Source of the DNA: Hyunsoonleella pacifica
Lineage (GTDB): Bacteria; Bacteroidota; Bacteroidia; Flavobacteriales; Flavobacteriaceae
Assembly: GCF_004310335.1 (NCBI RefSeq)
Contig: NZ_SIRS01000002.1
Coordinates: forward strand, 372,001-436,000
DNA: 64,000 nt
Direction: 5' to 3'
Shown: positions 28,424-36,711 of the stretch, one piece after another
Layout: every line of letters begins with the position of its first letter
How positions within the stretch are numbered: the first letter of the stretch is position 1
The notes under the pieces: generated by a model
The model's database searches: none
What the model saw: the letters and a program-made list of their open reading frames with translations, nothing else
Told to the model about the DNA's origin: nothing
Program-made: the position numbers and the translations under genes

Positions 28424-29179
28424 ATGTTAACAAAAAGAATAATACCCTGCTTAGACATTAAAAACGGACGTACCGTAAAAGGTGTGAACTTCGTTGATTT
28501 ACGTGATGCAGGAGACCCTGTGGCATTGGCGAAACAATATGCTGAACAAGGTGCTGATGAATTAGTGTTTCTAGATATTGCCGCTACTTTAGAAAACAGA
28601 GGTACTACTTTAGATATGGTACTACGTGTTGCAGAACAGGTTAATATTCCGTTTACTGTAGGTGGTGGTATTTCCAGTGTAGCACATGTAGATGCCTTAT
28701 TAAAAAATGGCGCAGATAAAGTATCTATTAACTCGTCGGCAGTTAAACGCCCAGAATTAGTCAATGAATTGGCCGACAAGTTTGGTAGCCAATGTGTGGT
28801 GGTAGCTATTGATGCTAAAAAGGTAGATGGACATTGGAAAGTGCATTTAGCAGGAGGAACGATTCCAACGGAGATTGATTTGTTTGAATGGGCAAAAGAG
28901 GTTGAAGAACGTGGTGCAGGCGAAATATTATTTACCTCAATGAATCACGACGGCACTAAAAACGGTTTTGCAAATAAGGCGTTGGCCAAATTATCGGGTA
29001 TGTTAAATATTCCAATTATAGCATCTGGTGGTGCAGGAAATGTGCAGCATTTTGCAGACACATTTAAAGAAGGACAATCTGATGCAGCATTGGCAGCCAG
29101 TGTGTTTCATTTTGGAGAAATTCCAATTCCAGATTTAAAGAAAGCATTAAAAAAACAAGATATAGAAGTACGCATTTAA
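28424..29179 (+). CDS. hisF: Imidazole glycerol phosphate synthase, cyclase subunit
   Basis: Uses ammonia from HisH to form imidazole glycerol phosphate and AICAR. TIM barrel of 251 residues: catalytic Asp in [17 protein letters not shown] and the second Asp in [11 protein letters not shown]. The phosphate loops TVGGGISS and IASGGAGN are present. Palindromic elements lie on both sides. Confidence 0.97.
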   Translation: MLTKRIIPCLDIKNGRTVKGVNFVDLRDAGDPVALAKQYAEQGADELVFLDIAATLENRGTTLDMVLRVAEQVNIPFTVGGGISSVAHVDALLKNGADKVSINSSAVKRPELVNELADKFGSQCVVVAIDAKKVDGHWKVHLAGGTIPTEIDLFEWAKEVEERGAGEILFTSMNHDGTKNGFANKALAKLSGMLNIPIIASGGAGNVQHFADTFKEGQSDAALAASVFHFGEIPIPDLKKALKKQDIEVRI

Positions 29180-29191
29180 AATTATGCGTGC

Positions 29192-29266
29192 TGTTATTCC
29201 GCACTTGATGCGGAATCCATACAAAAGACTAATAACTAATAGATTTCTGCCTTCGCAGGAATGACA
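29192..29266. repeat. Palindromic intergenic element between hisF and hisIE
   Basis: TGTTATTCC and GGAATGACA ends with the two-hairpin interior (CCGCACTTGATGCGG; TCTGCCTTCGCAGGA). It is the third full-length copy in the operon and ends eight bases before hisIE. Confidence 0.85.
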
Positions 29267-29273
29267 TAAGATT

Positions 29274-29867
29274 ATGATAATAAAATACGACCAAAACGGA
29301 CTAGTTCCAGCAATAATACAAGATGCTACAACAAAAAATGTACTAATGTTAGGGTATATGAATGAAGAGTCTTATCAAAAGACATTGGAGACTAAGAAAG
29401 TCACTTTTTTCAGTAGAAGTAAGCAGCGTTTATGGACCAAAGGGGAAGAAAGTGGTAACTTTTTAGAGTTGGTGGATATTAAGAACGATTGTGATAAAGA
29501 TACACTTTTAGTTCGCGCAAATCCTGTAGGTCCAATATGTCACACAGGTACCGATACTTGTTGGCACGAGGAAAATACGCCCAATTACGGCTTCTTTTCT
29601 ACATTGGAATATGTCATTGCTGAACGTGTTGCTAATAAAGACACCTCTAAATCTTATGTAGCAAGTTTATTTTCAAAAGGCATTAATAAGGTTGCCCAAA
29701 AAGTAGGTGAGGAGGCTGTAGAAACAGTAATAGAGGCTATGGATAATAATGATGAGCTATTCTTGTATGAATCTGCAGATTTATTATTTCATTACTTAAT
29801 GCTATTACAAGCTAAAGGCTTTACACTAAAGGATATTGAAAAAGAATTAAAAGGTAGGCATAAGTAA
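29274..29867 (+). CDS. hisIE: Bifunctional phosphoribosyl-AMP cyclohydrolase / phosphoribosyl-ATP pyrophosphatase
   Basis: Second and third steps of histidine synthesis, 197 residues. HisI half: LGYMNEESYQKTLETKKVTFFSRSKQRLWTKGEESGN in pieces, with the zinc Cys/His region DCDKDTLL and GPICHTGTDTCW. HisE half: VGEEAVETVIEAMDNNDE, a MazG-like metal site. Last gene of the operon. A weak hairpin at 29882-29905 (TACTACTTTT / AAAATAGTA) without a T tract may mark its end. Confidence 0.97.
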   Translation: MIIKYDQNGLVPAIIQDATTKNVLMLGYMNEESYQKTLETKKVTFFSRSKQRLWTKGEESGNFLELVDIKNDCDKDTLLVRANPVGPICHTGTDTCWHEENTPNYGFFSTLEYVIAERVANKDTSKSYVASLFSKGINKVAQKVGEEAVETVIEAMDNNDELFLYESADLLFHYLMLLQAKGFTLKDIEKELKGRHK

Positions 29868-29934
29868 TATTAAAAATCTTTTACTACTTTTAGCGTAAAA
29901 TAGTACGTAACAACCCCAAAAAGCCTACTATATT

Positions 29935-31338
29935 ATGTTTAAACCTACTACTACCAAATGGTACTTATATTTGTGTATAATTACCTTACTGTCTTCATGT
30001 TATAATGATTCGGATGACCCAAAAAATATTACACCTTCATCTTTAAGTAATACCGACTCCAACAACCCTAACCCATTTAATGGTGTTATGGGATCTATAG
30101 CCGTTTTACCTTATTCGGAAATTTCTACACGAACATACACAATAGAGTTAGAGCGTTGGGATATACCAAATAACAGATCTGAAGCTGTAAAAACAACTGA
30201 TAATATGCAAGCAGCAATAGATTGGGCTATTACAGAAGGTTACGGTATTATTCGTTTGCCAGAAGGGCATTACTTAATAGGGAAATATGGTAACGATATT
30301 TATCAAGCTGGTATTACATTGGATAATAACGTAGCGTTTTTATTAGATGATGATGCTGTTATAGAAATGGCTCCAAACAATAAATGGAATTACTGTGCCA
30401 TAGCAGTAAGAAATAAAGTTAACGTCGTCATTTCTGGAGGAACAATATTAGGCGATAGAGACAACCATATTTACACCCCAAGAGCTGATGGCGCTACAGC
30501 ACATGATGAAGGGCATTTAATTTGTATTGAAGGCGAAAGTCAGTTTGTTACTGTAGAAAATGTAATACTAGGTAAAGCTAATGGCGATGGAATTTTAATG
30601 GTTGGAAATAAGAAGGGCGAAGCTCAAAATTTAAAACATATTACTATCAGGAGGAATAACTTTTCAGATAATAGAAGACAAGGTGTTTCTCTTGTTGGAA
30701 GTGCAGATGTATTAATAGAATTTAACGAAATTCATCATACCAGTGGCACATCGCCTCAGTTTGGTATAGACATAGAAGGAGCAGGCAGAACAAATAAAGA
30801 TATTGCTATTAGAAACAATTATTTTCACAATAATAGAGGTGGCGATATTGTGAATACGGATGGTAAAAATGTACTAGTAGAACATAATATTTTGTTACAA
30901 GGTAATGACAGCGAATATATAGATGGTCCAGTGGTCTACTGGAAAAATGCAGATTGGACCATAAGGCATAATAACATAACTATGCGCACAGTTTCTGTGA
31001 ATAACTGGAATGGAATTTTAATGTATTCAAACGACAATCCAAAAACCAATCCAGCAACAACTTACATACATGATAATACATTAAATAATTGCGGCATGTA
31101 TATGTATAAAGGAGCAGACTTGGAGATTTACAATAACTATATGAACCATGGGCATTTGGCGTTTAAGGAAATGCTCAATTTAACCTTAACCAATAACCAT
31201 GTAGATCATGATAACAAATGTTGGGCTTACCGCTTTTTAGAAGTTAGCGGTAATGCCTCTGGAAATACTTACAATGGAGAAGCATTTGATATCCCTTTAG
31301 TTACAGATGCAACATGGGATGGTTGTTGGATAAGGTAA
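29935..31338 (+). CDS. Right-handed parallel beta-helix lipoprotein
   Basis: 467 residues. A lipoprotein signal ends in ITLLSSC with Cys at about residue 22, followed by a Ser/Asn/Asp-rich linker. The body has repeating beta-helix turns (NVVISGGTILGD, FVTVENVILGKAN, HITIRRNNFSDN, VLIEFNEIHHTSG, VLVEHNILLQ). This is the fold of pectate lyases, NosD and related carbohydrate-active proteins. It is probably anchored in the outer membrane and acts on a polysaccharide; no catalytic set can be assigned with confidence. Confidence 0.85.
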   Translation: MFKPTTTKWYLYLCIITLLSSCYNDSDDPKNITPSSLSNTDSNNPNPFNGVMGSIAVLPYSEISTRTYTIELERWDIPNNRSEAVKTTDNMQAAIDWAITEGYGIIRLPEGHYLIGKYGNDIYQAGITLDNNVAFLLDDDAVIEMAPNNKWNYCAIAVRNKVNVVISGGTILGDRDNHIYTPRADGATAHDEGHLICIEGESQFVTVENVILGKANGDGILMVGNKKGEAQNLKHITIRRNNFSDNRRQGVSLVGSADVLIEFNEIHHTSGTSPQFGIDIEGAGRTNKDIAIRNNYFHNNRGGDIVNTDGKNVLVEHNILLQGNDSEYIDGPVVYWKNADWTIRHNNITMRTVSVNNWNGILMYSNDNPKTNPATTYIHDNTLNNCGMYMYKGADLEIYNNYMNHGHLAFKEMLNLTLTNNHVDHDNKCWAYRFLEVSGNASGNTYNGEAFDIPLVTDATWDGCWIR

Positions 31339-31352
31339 AACTCTATAATTAA

Positions 31353-31772
31353 TTATGATAACCAGCCGTTAGCTTCAGATTTTCTGGCAAACCAAGTAAA
31401 GATAAAAGCAAATACTATTATCATTATGGTCATGACTATACTTGAAGCATAACCATTTATCAAAGCATATCCCATTTGAACTAATACCGCTAAAAGGGAT
31501 AAGTACCAAAGTTTAACAGACCACGATTTTCTGAGTAATAAACCAATAGCAGCTAAAGCACCAGCAAAAACTGCAATAGCAAAAGCAGCGGTAACCCATG
31601 CTGGCATATTTGCATCAATTTCAAGTTGTTCTGGTGTGTACATAGCGCGGTAACTTTCTGTATTATAGGCTTGTTCTAAATAAGCTTTTACACCCATGCC
31701 ATTCCAGATAAGTGCAATAATACTAACAATCCAAAACCAAATTGGTGGTTTGTTTGATGTAGAATTCGACAT
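31353..31772 (-). CDS. Membrane protein of unknown function
   Basis: About 139 residues starting MSNSTSNKPPIWFWIV, with four membrane segments: WIVSIIALIWNGMGV, WVTAAFAIAVFAGALAAIGLL, LWYLSLLAVLVQMGY and IVMTIMIIVFAFIFTWF. A soluble loop after segment one contains an acidic/aromatic stretch (YTPEQLEI). Such four-helix proteins are common in Bacteroidetes, often annotated only as hypothetical. It converges on the beta-helix gene. A start 12 codons earlier (31808) is possible but less likely. Confidence 0.78.
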   Translation of the reverse strand: MSNSTSNKPPIWFWIVSIIALIWNGMGVKAYLEQAYNTESYRAMYTPEQLEIDANMPAWVTAAFAIAVFAGALAAIGLLLRKSWSVKLWYLSLLAVLVQMGYALINGYASSIVMTIMIIVFAFIFTWFARKSEANGWLS

Positions 31773-31869
31773 AATTTTAAAGTATTTAGTAAGTAAATTG
31801 ATATACAATTTATAAATTTTTTGTCACAGTAGATTATATAGACTAATTTTCGTCCTTCGTTTTATTGTT

Positions 31870-32646
31870 ATGAAAAAGTACTTTTACCTTATTAAAATCC
31901 AATATTTAGGCTATCGTTTTCATGGTTGGCAAAAACAGCCCAACCTAAAAACCTTGCACCTTATGGTGGATAGAACATTTAATTATATTTTAGAAGGAAA
32001 GTATTTTAAAACACTAACTTCTGGTAGAACTGATGCCATGGTTTCTGCTGAAAGTGCTGCGTTTGAGTTGTTTTTAAAAGAGCCCATAGCCGATGAAACT
32101 GCGTTTTTAGAACTGTTTAATTACAATTTACCACAAGATATTAGAGCTTTAAGCATAAAGGAGGTTGATGCAGAATTTAATATTATTCAACACTCTAAAA
32201 TTAAAGAATACCTGTATTTGTTTACTTATGGAGAAAAGTGTCACCCCTTTTGCGCACCAATAATGACGACTATTTTAGATGATTTAGATATAGACATTAT
32301 GAAACAAGGCGCTAAACTGTTTGAAGGTAAAAACTACCTATGGTCTTACTGCTATAAACCTACCGAAAATGGTGTTTACACTCGTAATATTCTACAATGC
32401 GAGTTGGTTGAAAATGATATATATACCGCTAATTATTTTCCTGAAAAAACATATTTGTTAAGGGTAAAAGGCAAGGGTTTTATGCGAAATCAAATTCGTT
32501 TAATGATGGGCACCTTGATCGATTTAGGTAAAGGGAAATTAACTTTAAAAGATATTGAGGATAGTTTTGTTCCTGATAGTAAAGTGAAGATGGATTATAT
32601 CGCACCTGCTTCTGGGTTAATTTTGAATTCTATAGAGTTTGAGTAG
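31870..32646 (+). CDS. TruA-family pseudouridine synthase, divergent
   Basis: 258 residues of the tRNA pseudouridine synthase A fold. N-terminal IQYLGYRFHGWQKQP is typical. The catalytic Asp is at about residue 55 in SGRTDAMVSA, where canonical TruA reads GRTDxGVHA. The C-terminal RVKGKGFMRNQIRLMMGTL matches the family. The altered residues after the catalytic Asp and the short length suggest a paralogue of TruA with another RNA target. Canonical truA is not in the window, so this cannot be decided here. Confidence 0.85.
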   Translation: MKKYFYLIKIQYLGYRFHGWQKQPNLKTLHLMVDRTFNYILEGKYFKTLTSGRTDAMVSAESAAFELFLKEPIADETAFLELFNYNLPQDIRALSIKEVDAEFNIIQHSKIKEYLYLFTYGEKCHPFCAPIMTTILDDLDIDIMKQGAKLFEGKNYLWSYCYKPTENGVYTRNILQCELVENDIYTANYFPEKTYLLRVKGKGFMRNQIRLMMGTLIDLGKGKLTLKDIEDSFVPDSKVKMDYIAPASGLILNSIEFE

Positions 32647-32938
32647 AAGTTACGAAGTCTCCTTAAATCTGTTCAAGGAGGAGAAACTTTTGCTGTTGAG
32701 ATTTATGTTTTCCTTCTTGTTCATTTTGCCTTGATGCAAAACGAACCAAAAAATCAAGTTCAAGCCGAGGAATTTTTCAGTCTAAAAACTGAAAACCGAT
32801 TCGAAAACTCCGCGTCGAACTTTCGTTCTCTTGCTCTCGGAGCTTTTCTTCATCTATTCTGCGTCTTGACGTTCAATTCTGCGAATTGATGCGGGTGTTG
32901 ACTTACTTGTTGATTTTTTTATTAGATAAGAGTAGTGT

Positions 32939-32966
32939 TCCTCCCCTTTGGGGAGGTTAGGAGGGC
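32939..32966 (+). repeat. CTCCCC-type palindromic repeat, copy 3
   Basis: TCCTCCCCTTTGGGGAGG followed by TTAGGAGGGC, nearly identical to the copy inside hisH. Confidence 0.8.
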
Positions 32967-33061
32967 TTCCGTTTGAGTGGGTTGCGTTAGAGATAGTAGT
33001 GGCATCCTTTTGCTTTTTTGTGTTTTGCACGAGTTTTGGAAGCTAGAATTAGATTAGTGAT

Positions 33062-33087
33062 AGATTCCTGCCTTCGCAGGAATGACA
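33062..33087. repeat. Half copy of the palindromic intergenic element
   Basis: AGATTCCTGCCTTCGCAGGA then ATGACA: the right half of the elements at 25631, 28344 and 29192, without the left half. Confidence 0.8.
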
Positions 33088-33302
33088 GAAAGCAAAAGAT
33101 ATAACGGATAGCCCGACCCTTGTGGTAGCGCCCAAATATTTAAACAAGGTATTCTCTTAAAACCCTTTAACATCTTCATTTTTATTTAACATAATTTAAG
33201 TTAAATATTTCTTAATGCCGTTAAAACCTGTTAAACCGCTTGACAAAATTGCTATTGCCCATATATTGAAAGTGAGTTTAACTTAAAAAACAAAAATATA
33301 TT

Positions 33303-33806
33303 ATGAGCTATTTAAACATGAATGAAGAAGAATTAATGCCTGTGGTAGTGGAATTGAATGTTTTATTAGCTGACTACCACGTGTATTATCAAAAATTAAG
33401 AAGTAAGCATTGGAACATTATCGGAAAGAATTTTTTCGATTTGCATGAGCAGTTTGAAACCATGTATAACGATGCAAAAGTTAAAATTGATGAAATTGCA
33501 GAACGTATTTTAACATTGCGTTTTCATCCGATGAGTAAGTTGGAGGACTATTTAAAGACTTCAGCTATTTTGGAAGAGGCGCCATTAAAGGAAGATCAGG
33601 ATATGGTTGTAGATACATTAAACGATCATAAATTGTTACTGGCACAAATGAGTAAGGTTATTGAAAAGGCCGAAGCTATTAGTGATGAAGGTACGATTGA
33701 CTTGATGGGAGCTTACATTAGAGAACTAGAAAAAACAAGTTGGATGCTAAATGCATGGACCAAAAAAACGTCGGAAAATTTAAAGGAAAGTATTGTTGAA
33801 GCGTAA
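33303..33806 (+). CDS. dps: Dps-family ferritin-like protein
   Basis: Starvation/oxidative-stress ferritin that oxidises and stores iron, sometimes binding DNA. 167 residues, four-helix bundle. The intersubunit ferroxidase site is visible as KHWNIIGKNFFDLHEQFETMYNDAKVKIDEIAE, read in pieces, with His, Asp and Glu in the expected spacing. No long basic N-terminal tail, so DNA binding is uncertain. First gene of a stress/envelope group running to about 35.9 kb. Confidence 0.93.
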   Translation: MSYLNMNEEELMPVVVELNVLLADYHVYYQKLRSKHWNIIGKNFFDLHEQFETMYNDAKVKIDEIAERILTLRFHPMSKLEDYLKTSAILEEAPLKEDQDMVVDTLNDHKLLLAQMSKVIEKAEAISDEGTIDLMGAYIRELEKTSWMLNAWTKKTSENLKESIVEA

Positions 33807-33862
33807 TAGAATTTATAGACGCTATTGCATAAAACAATATTAACCTTAAAAATTTAAAGACT

Positions 33863-34765
33863 ATGGAAAGTACAATGTCTACGGCATTTGATAACTTATT
33901 GGATAAACTACAAGGCTGGGTAAGTGCCGTAATAGAAAACATACCAAATTTAATTCTGGCCATTTTGGTAATGACAGCCGCTTATTTTGTAGCCAGATAC
34001 ACGAGAAAATTAGTTTTAAAGCTAGTTAATAACAGAGTACCTCAAAAATCTATCGCCAATATTATTGCTAAAATTTCGGCAGTAGTTGTAGTAGCAGCGG
34101 GACTATTTTTAGCCTTGGGAATTATGAACCTAAGTAAAATGCTAACCTCCTTATTGGCAGGTGCCGGTGTTGCAGGTTTAGCTATTGGTTTAGCATTGCA
34201 AGGTACATTATCTAATACCTTTGCTGGTGTAGTAATTTCGTTTAGAAAACGCATACAATTAGGTAATTGGGTGGAAACCAATGGCTTCTCTGGCGAAGTT
34301 GTTGATGTAAACTTAAAGGAGTTTGTTTTAAAAGAAGCAGACAATAACTTGGTAATCATTCCTAATAAAATGATATTAGAAAACCCATTAAAAAATTACT
34401 CATTAACTACCCGTATGCGCGTTGTTTTAGAGTGTGGTGTTGGGTATGAATCTGATTTAGAAGAGGTAGAACGCTTAACAAAAGAGACTATTGCTAATAA
34501 ATTTGACCAAGTTGATGATGCTGATGATGTCGAGTTTTATTATACTGAGTTTGGAGGCAGTTCTATAAACTATATGTGTAGATTCTGGATTGATGCCGAG
34601 AGTATGTTAGAAAGACTAAAGGCAAAAACCACAGCTATTATTGAGATTAAAAAAGCTTATGATAAAGCAGGAATTAATATTCCATTTCCAATTCGAACAC
34701 TTCAGTTTGATAATAAGCTAGCGCTAGACGCATCTACCCGAAATAAAGAATTCTCAAGTAATTAA
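33863..34765 (+). CDS. Small mechanosensitive channel (MscS family)
   Basis: 300 residues, close to E. coli MscS. Membrane segments at about 24-48, 63-85 and the pore helix. The Gly/Ala-rich pore helix reads LLAGAGVAGLAIGLALQGTL, followed by NTFAGVVISFRKRIQLGNWV and the cytoplasmic vestibule (VIIPNKMILENPLKNYS). Opens under hypo-osmotic stress to release solutes. Lies 56 bases after dps. Confidence 0.95.
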   Translation: MESTMSTAFDNLLDKLQGWVSAVIENIPNLILAILVMTAAYFVARYTRKLVLKLVNNRVPQKSIANIIAKISAVVVVAAGLFLALGIMNLSKMLTSLLAGAGVAGLAIGLALQGTLSNTFAGVVISFRKRIQLGNWVETNGFSGEVVDVNLKEFVLKEADNNLVIIPNKMILENPLKNYSLTTRMRVVLECGVGYESDLEEVERLTKETIANKFDQVDDADDVEFYYTEFGGSSINYMCRFWIDAESMLERLKAKTTAIIEIKKAYDKAGINIPFPIRTLQFDNKLALDASTRNKEFSSN

Positions 34766-34855
34766 TTAGAGTAAAAAAGTTAATATTAATATGCGTTAAT
34801 AAACGATGTATTAAAGTTAACAGGTGCAAAATATCTGAGTGATATTTGCATGTAT

Positions 34856-34877
34856 ACTTCTGAGAGTCAGAAGTTTT
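34856..34877 (+). terminator. Hairpin pair between mscS-type gene and YtjA-type gene
   Basis: ACTTCTGA / TCAGAAGT, a perfect eight-pair stem with a three-base loop followed by TTTT. Immediately upstream, 34825-34850 forms another hairpin (TGCAAAATATC with GATATTTGCA, one bulge). Confidence 0.5.
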
Positions 34878-34906
34878 ATATATACTAACTTTTAAATCAT
34901 TATTAA

Positions 34907-35068
34907 ATGTTGCGTTGGACAATAACATTCATAATAATCGCTTTAATCGCCGGAGTACTAGGTTTTGGAGGTATTGCAGGAGCATCAGCTGGAATAGCTA
35001 AAATATGTTTCTATATTTTCATCATACTATTTATAGTCTCTTTGATTAAGGGATTAGTGAAGAAATAA
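34907..35068 (+). CDS. YtjA/DUF1328-family small membrane protein
   Basis: 53 residues with two hydrophobic helices. [20 protein letters not shown], then a small-residue turn ([12 protein letters not shown]), then [19 protein letters not shown]: the standard DUF1328 layout. Found in many bacteria near stress genes; function unknown, often induced by osmotic or envelope stress. Too short for ordinary ORF cut-offs. Sits 31 bases before a small lipoprotein gene, probably cotranscribed. Confidence 0.88.
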   Translation: MLRWTITFIIIALIAGVLGFGGIAGASAGIAKICFYIFIILFIVSLIKGLVKK

Positions 35069-35098
35069 AAATTAATTAACCTTTAAAATTTAAAAATC

Positions 35099-35272
35099 AT
35101 GAAAAAAATCATATTAACATTAGCCTTACTATTTACAATATCAACTGTATTTACAGGCTGTAGAGAAAAGAAAACAGAAGATAAAATTGAAGAAGCTTTA
35201 GAAGAAGTAAAAGATGAAGCTGGAGATGCTGTTGAAGAGATTGAAGACGAAATTGATGATGCTACGCATTAA
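35099..35272 (+). CDS. Small acidic lipoprotein
   Basis: 57 residues. Signal MKKIILTLALLFTISTVFTG with Cys21 (FTGC) as lipidation site. The mature part is almost wholly charged: alternating Glu/Lys/Asp (EDKIEEALEEVKDEAGDAVE), predicted to be one amphipathic helix or coiled coil. Such peptides resemble LEA-like or YtjA-associated small lipoproteins. It is the middle member of three small envelope genes between the channel and the DUF2461 gene. Function unknown. Confidence 0.8.
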   Translation: MKKIILTLALLFTISTVFTGCREKKTEDKIEEALEEVKDEAGDAVEEIEDEIDDATH

Positions 35273-35331
35273 CTAACAGCCCACTCTAGCAGATATTAAA
35301 GAAAAGATTAACAAAATTAAAAACCACAAAA

Positions 35332-35892
35332 ATGAAAAATTACATATATATAATGGCTTTATTAATTTGTGTACCAATAATGGCACAAGAAAAGCCAACA
35401 GAAATTAAGAAAGAAACTAAAGTAAAGGAAGTGAAGTATACTGATGGTGACAAAACCAAAGAAGGAAAAATAAAAGTAGTTACCAAAGAAACTTCAAAAG
35501 TAAAGCTTGATGCTGATGATAAGTACAAGTTAAATCAAGATAGAGTTCCTACTGACAAAAAGGTAACAACTACGATAATGATTGATAACGATGCAGACAA
35601 AGCTTATGATGTTTTAACTTCTGAAACCTATTACATAAGTGCAGATAAGGATTATAAATTCAGTCCGAATACTTCTGGGTTTATGATGGCATTGGCGAAT
35701 GATAAAAATGAGTTTGTAGAAATAGGAAAAGCGTGGAATACCCACAGTCCAGGAAGTTACATTATTAAAGGCGAAACCTTTAACGGTATTGGTTATTTTG
35801 ATAAAGACGGTAGTTTTATTGTAGAATACTATGATGAAGATTCAGAAAGTATAAAAACCATAACGTATAACGAAAAGGAAGACGCCATGTAA
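35332..35892 (+). CDS. Secreted protein of unknown function
   Basis: 186 residues with a signal peptide (MKNYIYIMALLICVPIMAQ). A Lys/Thr/Glu-rich linker (about 20-75) leads to a C-terminal domain with ISADKDYKFSPNTSGFMMAL and GETFNGIGYFDKDGSFIVEY. I recognise no family. Its position with the small lipoprotein, YtjA-type protein, channel and Dps suggests a periplasmic stress role, which is inference only. Confidence 0.75.
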   Translation: MKNYIYIMALLICVPIMAQEKPTEIKKETKVKEVKYTDGDKTKEGKIKVVTKETSKVKLDADDKYKLNQDRVPTDKKVTTTIMIDNDADKAYDVLTSETYYISADKDYKFSPNTSGFMMALANDKNEFVEIGKAWNTHSPGSYIIKGETFNGIGYFDKDGSFIVEYYDEDSESIKTITYNEKEDAM

Positions 35893-35928
35893 TCACACAT
35901 AGTGTTAAGATAAGTAATAAGTCTCGGG

Positions 35929-35955
35929 GAAACTCGAGACTTTTTGTATTTTAGG
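35929..35955 (+). terminator. Terminator of the stress/envelope group
   Basis: AAGTCTCG / CGAGACTT with an eight-base loop, followed by T. It lies 36 bases after the secreted protein and 24 before the DUF2461 gene. Confidence 0.8.
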
Positions 35956-35978
35956 AGTCTTTAAATTTAATATGTAAT

Positions 35979-36659
35979 ATGAGCCTAACCGTACCAAAAT
36001 CCGTATTTACTTTTTTTAAAAAACTAGAGAAAAACAATAATAGAGACTGGTTTAACGAAAATAAACCAGAGTTTAAAGCGATAGAAGCCGAGGTAAAGCA
36101 GTTTTATAATGCGATTTTCGATAACCTAAACAAGCATGACGAGATTGATAAACTCAAGATTTTTAGAATTTATCGTGATGTACGTTTTTCAAAAAACAAG
36201 TTGCCCTATAAAACTCATTTTGGTGGCTCGTTTCATAGAACAAAACCGCGGTTACGAGGTGGTTACTATTTACATATTCAGCCCAATAACGAAAGTTTTA
36301 TTGCTACAGGCTTTTGGGAACCAGCCAAAGAAGATTTACTAAGAATACGAAAAGAATTTGAAATGGACGATGCTGAAATACGTGAAATTCTTGCAAATAA
36401 AAACTTTAATTCAATTTGGGGAGATAGCTTTATAGGAGACGAAGTAAAAACGGCACCTAAAGGGTTTAATAAGGAGCATAAAGCGATTGACCTGATTAAA
36501 AAGAAACAATATATCTTCACAAAAAAATACACGGACAAAGAGGTTTTAGATGCAGGGTTTTTAAATGAAATAGATAAAGCTTTTAAAGCCATTCGCCCAT
36601 TTTTTGATTATATGAGTGATGTATTGACTACGGATTTGAATGGAGTATCTTTGATTTAA
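35979..36659 (+). CDS. DUF2461 family protein
   Basis: 226 residues matching the DUF2461/TIGR02453 family. Hallmarks: NRDWFNENKPEFK near the N-terminus, FRIYRDVRFSKNKLPYKTH, and the block GGYYLHIQPNNESFIATGFW. Widespread and conserved in Bacteroidetes, biochemical function unknown. Monocistronic, between a terminator and a convergent HEPN-like gene. Confidence 0.9.
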   Translation: MSLTVPKSVFTFFKKLEKNNNRDWFNENKPEFKAIEAEVKQFYNAIFDNLNKHDEIDKLKIFRIYRDVRFSKNKLPYKTHFGGSFHRTKPRLRGGYYLHIQPNNESFIATGFWEPAKEDLLRIRKEFEMDDAEIREILANKNFNSIWGDSFIGDEVKTAPKGFNKEHKAIDLIKKKQYIFTKKYTDKEVLDAGFLNEIDKAFKAIRPFFDYMSDVLTTDLNGVSLI

Positions 36660-36711
36660 AACGTGTTTACGCTTTATCAATGCTAATAAGTCAAATCACA
36701 AGATTTTGTGT

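Larger units (their letters stand above)
32647..33302. other. Long intergenic region made of dispersed repeats
   Basis: No plausible gene on either strand. It contains a CTCCCC element (32939-32966), a half palindromic element (33062-33087), and a stretch near 32720-32900 with TGCCTTGATGCAAAACGAACC, ATTTTTCAGTCTAAAAACTG and TTCAATTCTGCGAATTGATG, each self-complementary in part. A segment at 33108-33133 reads GGATAGCCCGACCCTTGTGG. Several resemble repeats I associate with flavobacterial intergenic DNA. The last 60 bases hold a possible dps promoter (TTGACA 33240-33245, TATATTG 33262-33268). Confidence 0.6.

Noticed and set aside
28321-28779. 152-residue minus-strand ORF overlapping hisF
   Set aside because: It is antisense to hisF and runs through a palindromic repeat; composition is low-complexity Ser/Thr/Pro, as expected of a shadow frame.
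25631-29266. CRISPR-like repeats in the his operon
   Set aside because: Copies are in separate intergenic gaps, palindromic and not spaced by uniform spacers; no cas genes.
36136-36592. ORFs overlapping the DUF2461 gene on both strands
   Set aside because: Shadow frames of a well-recognised family protein.
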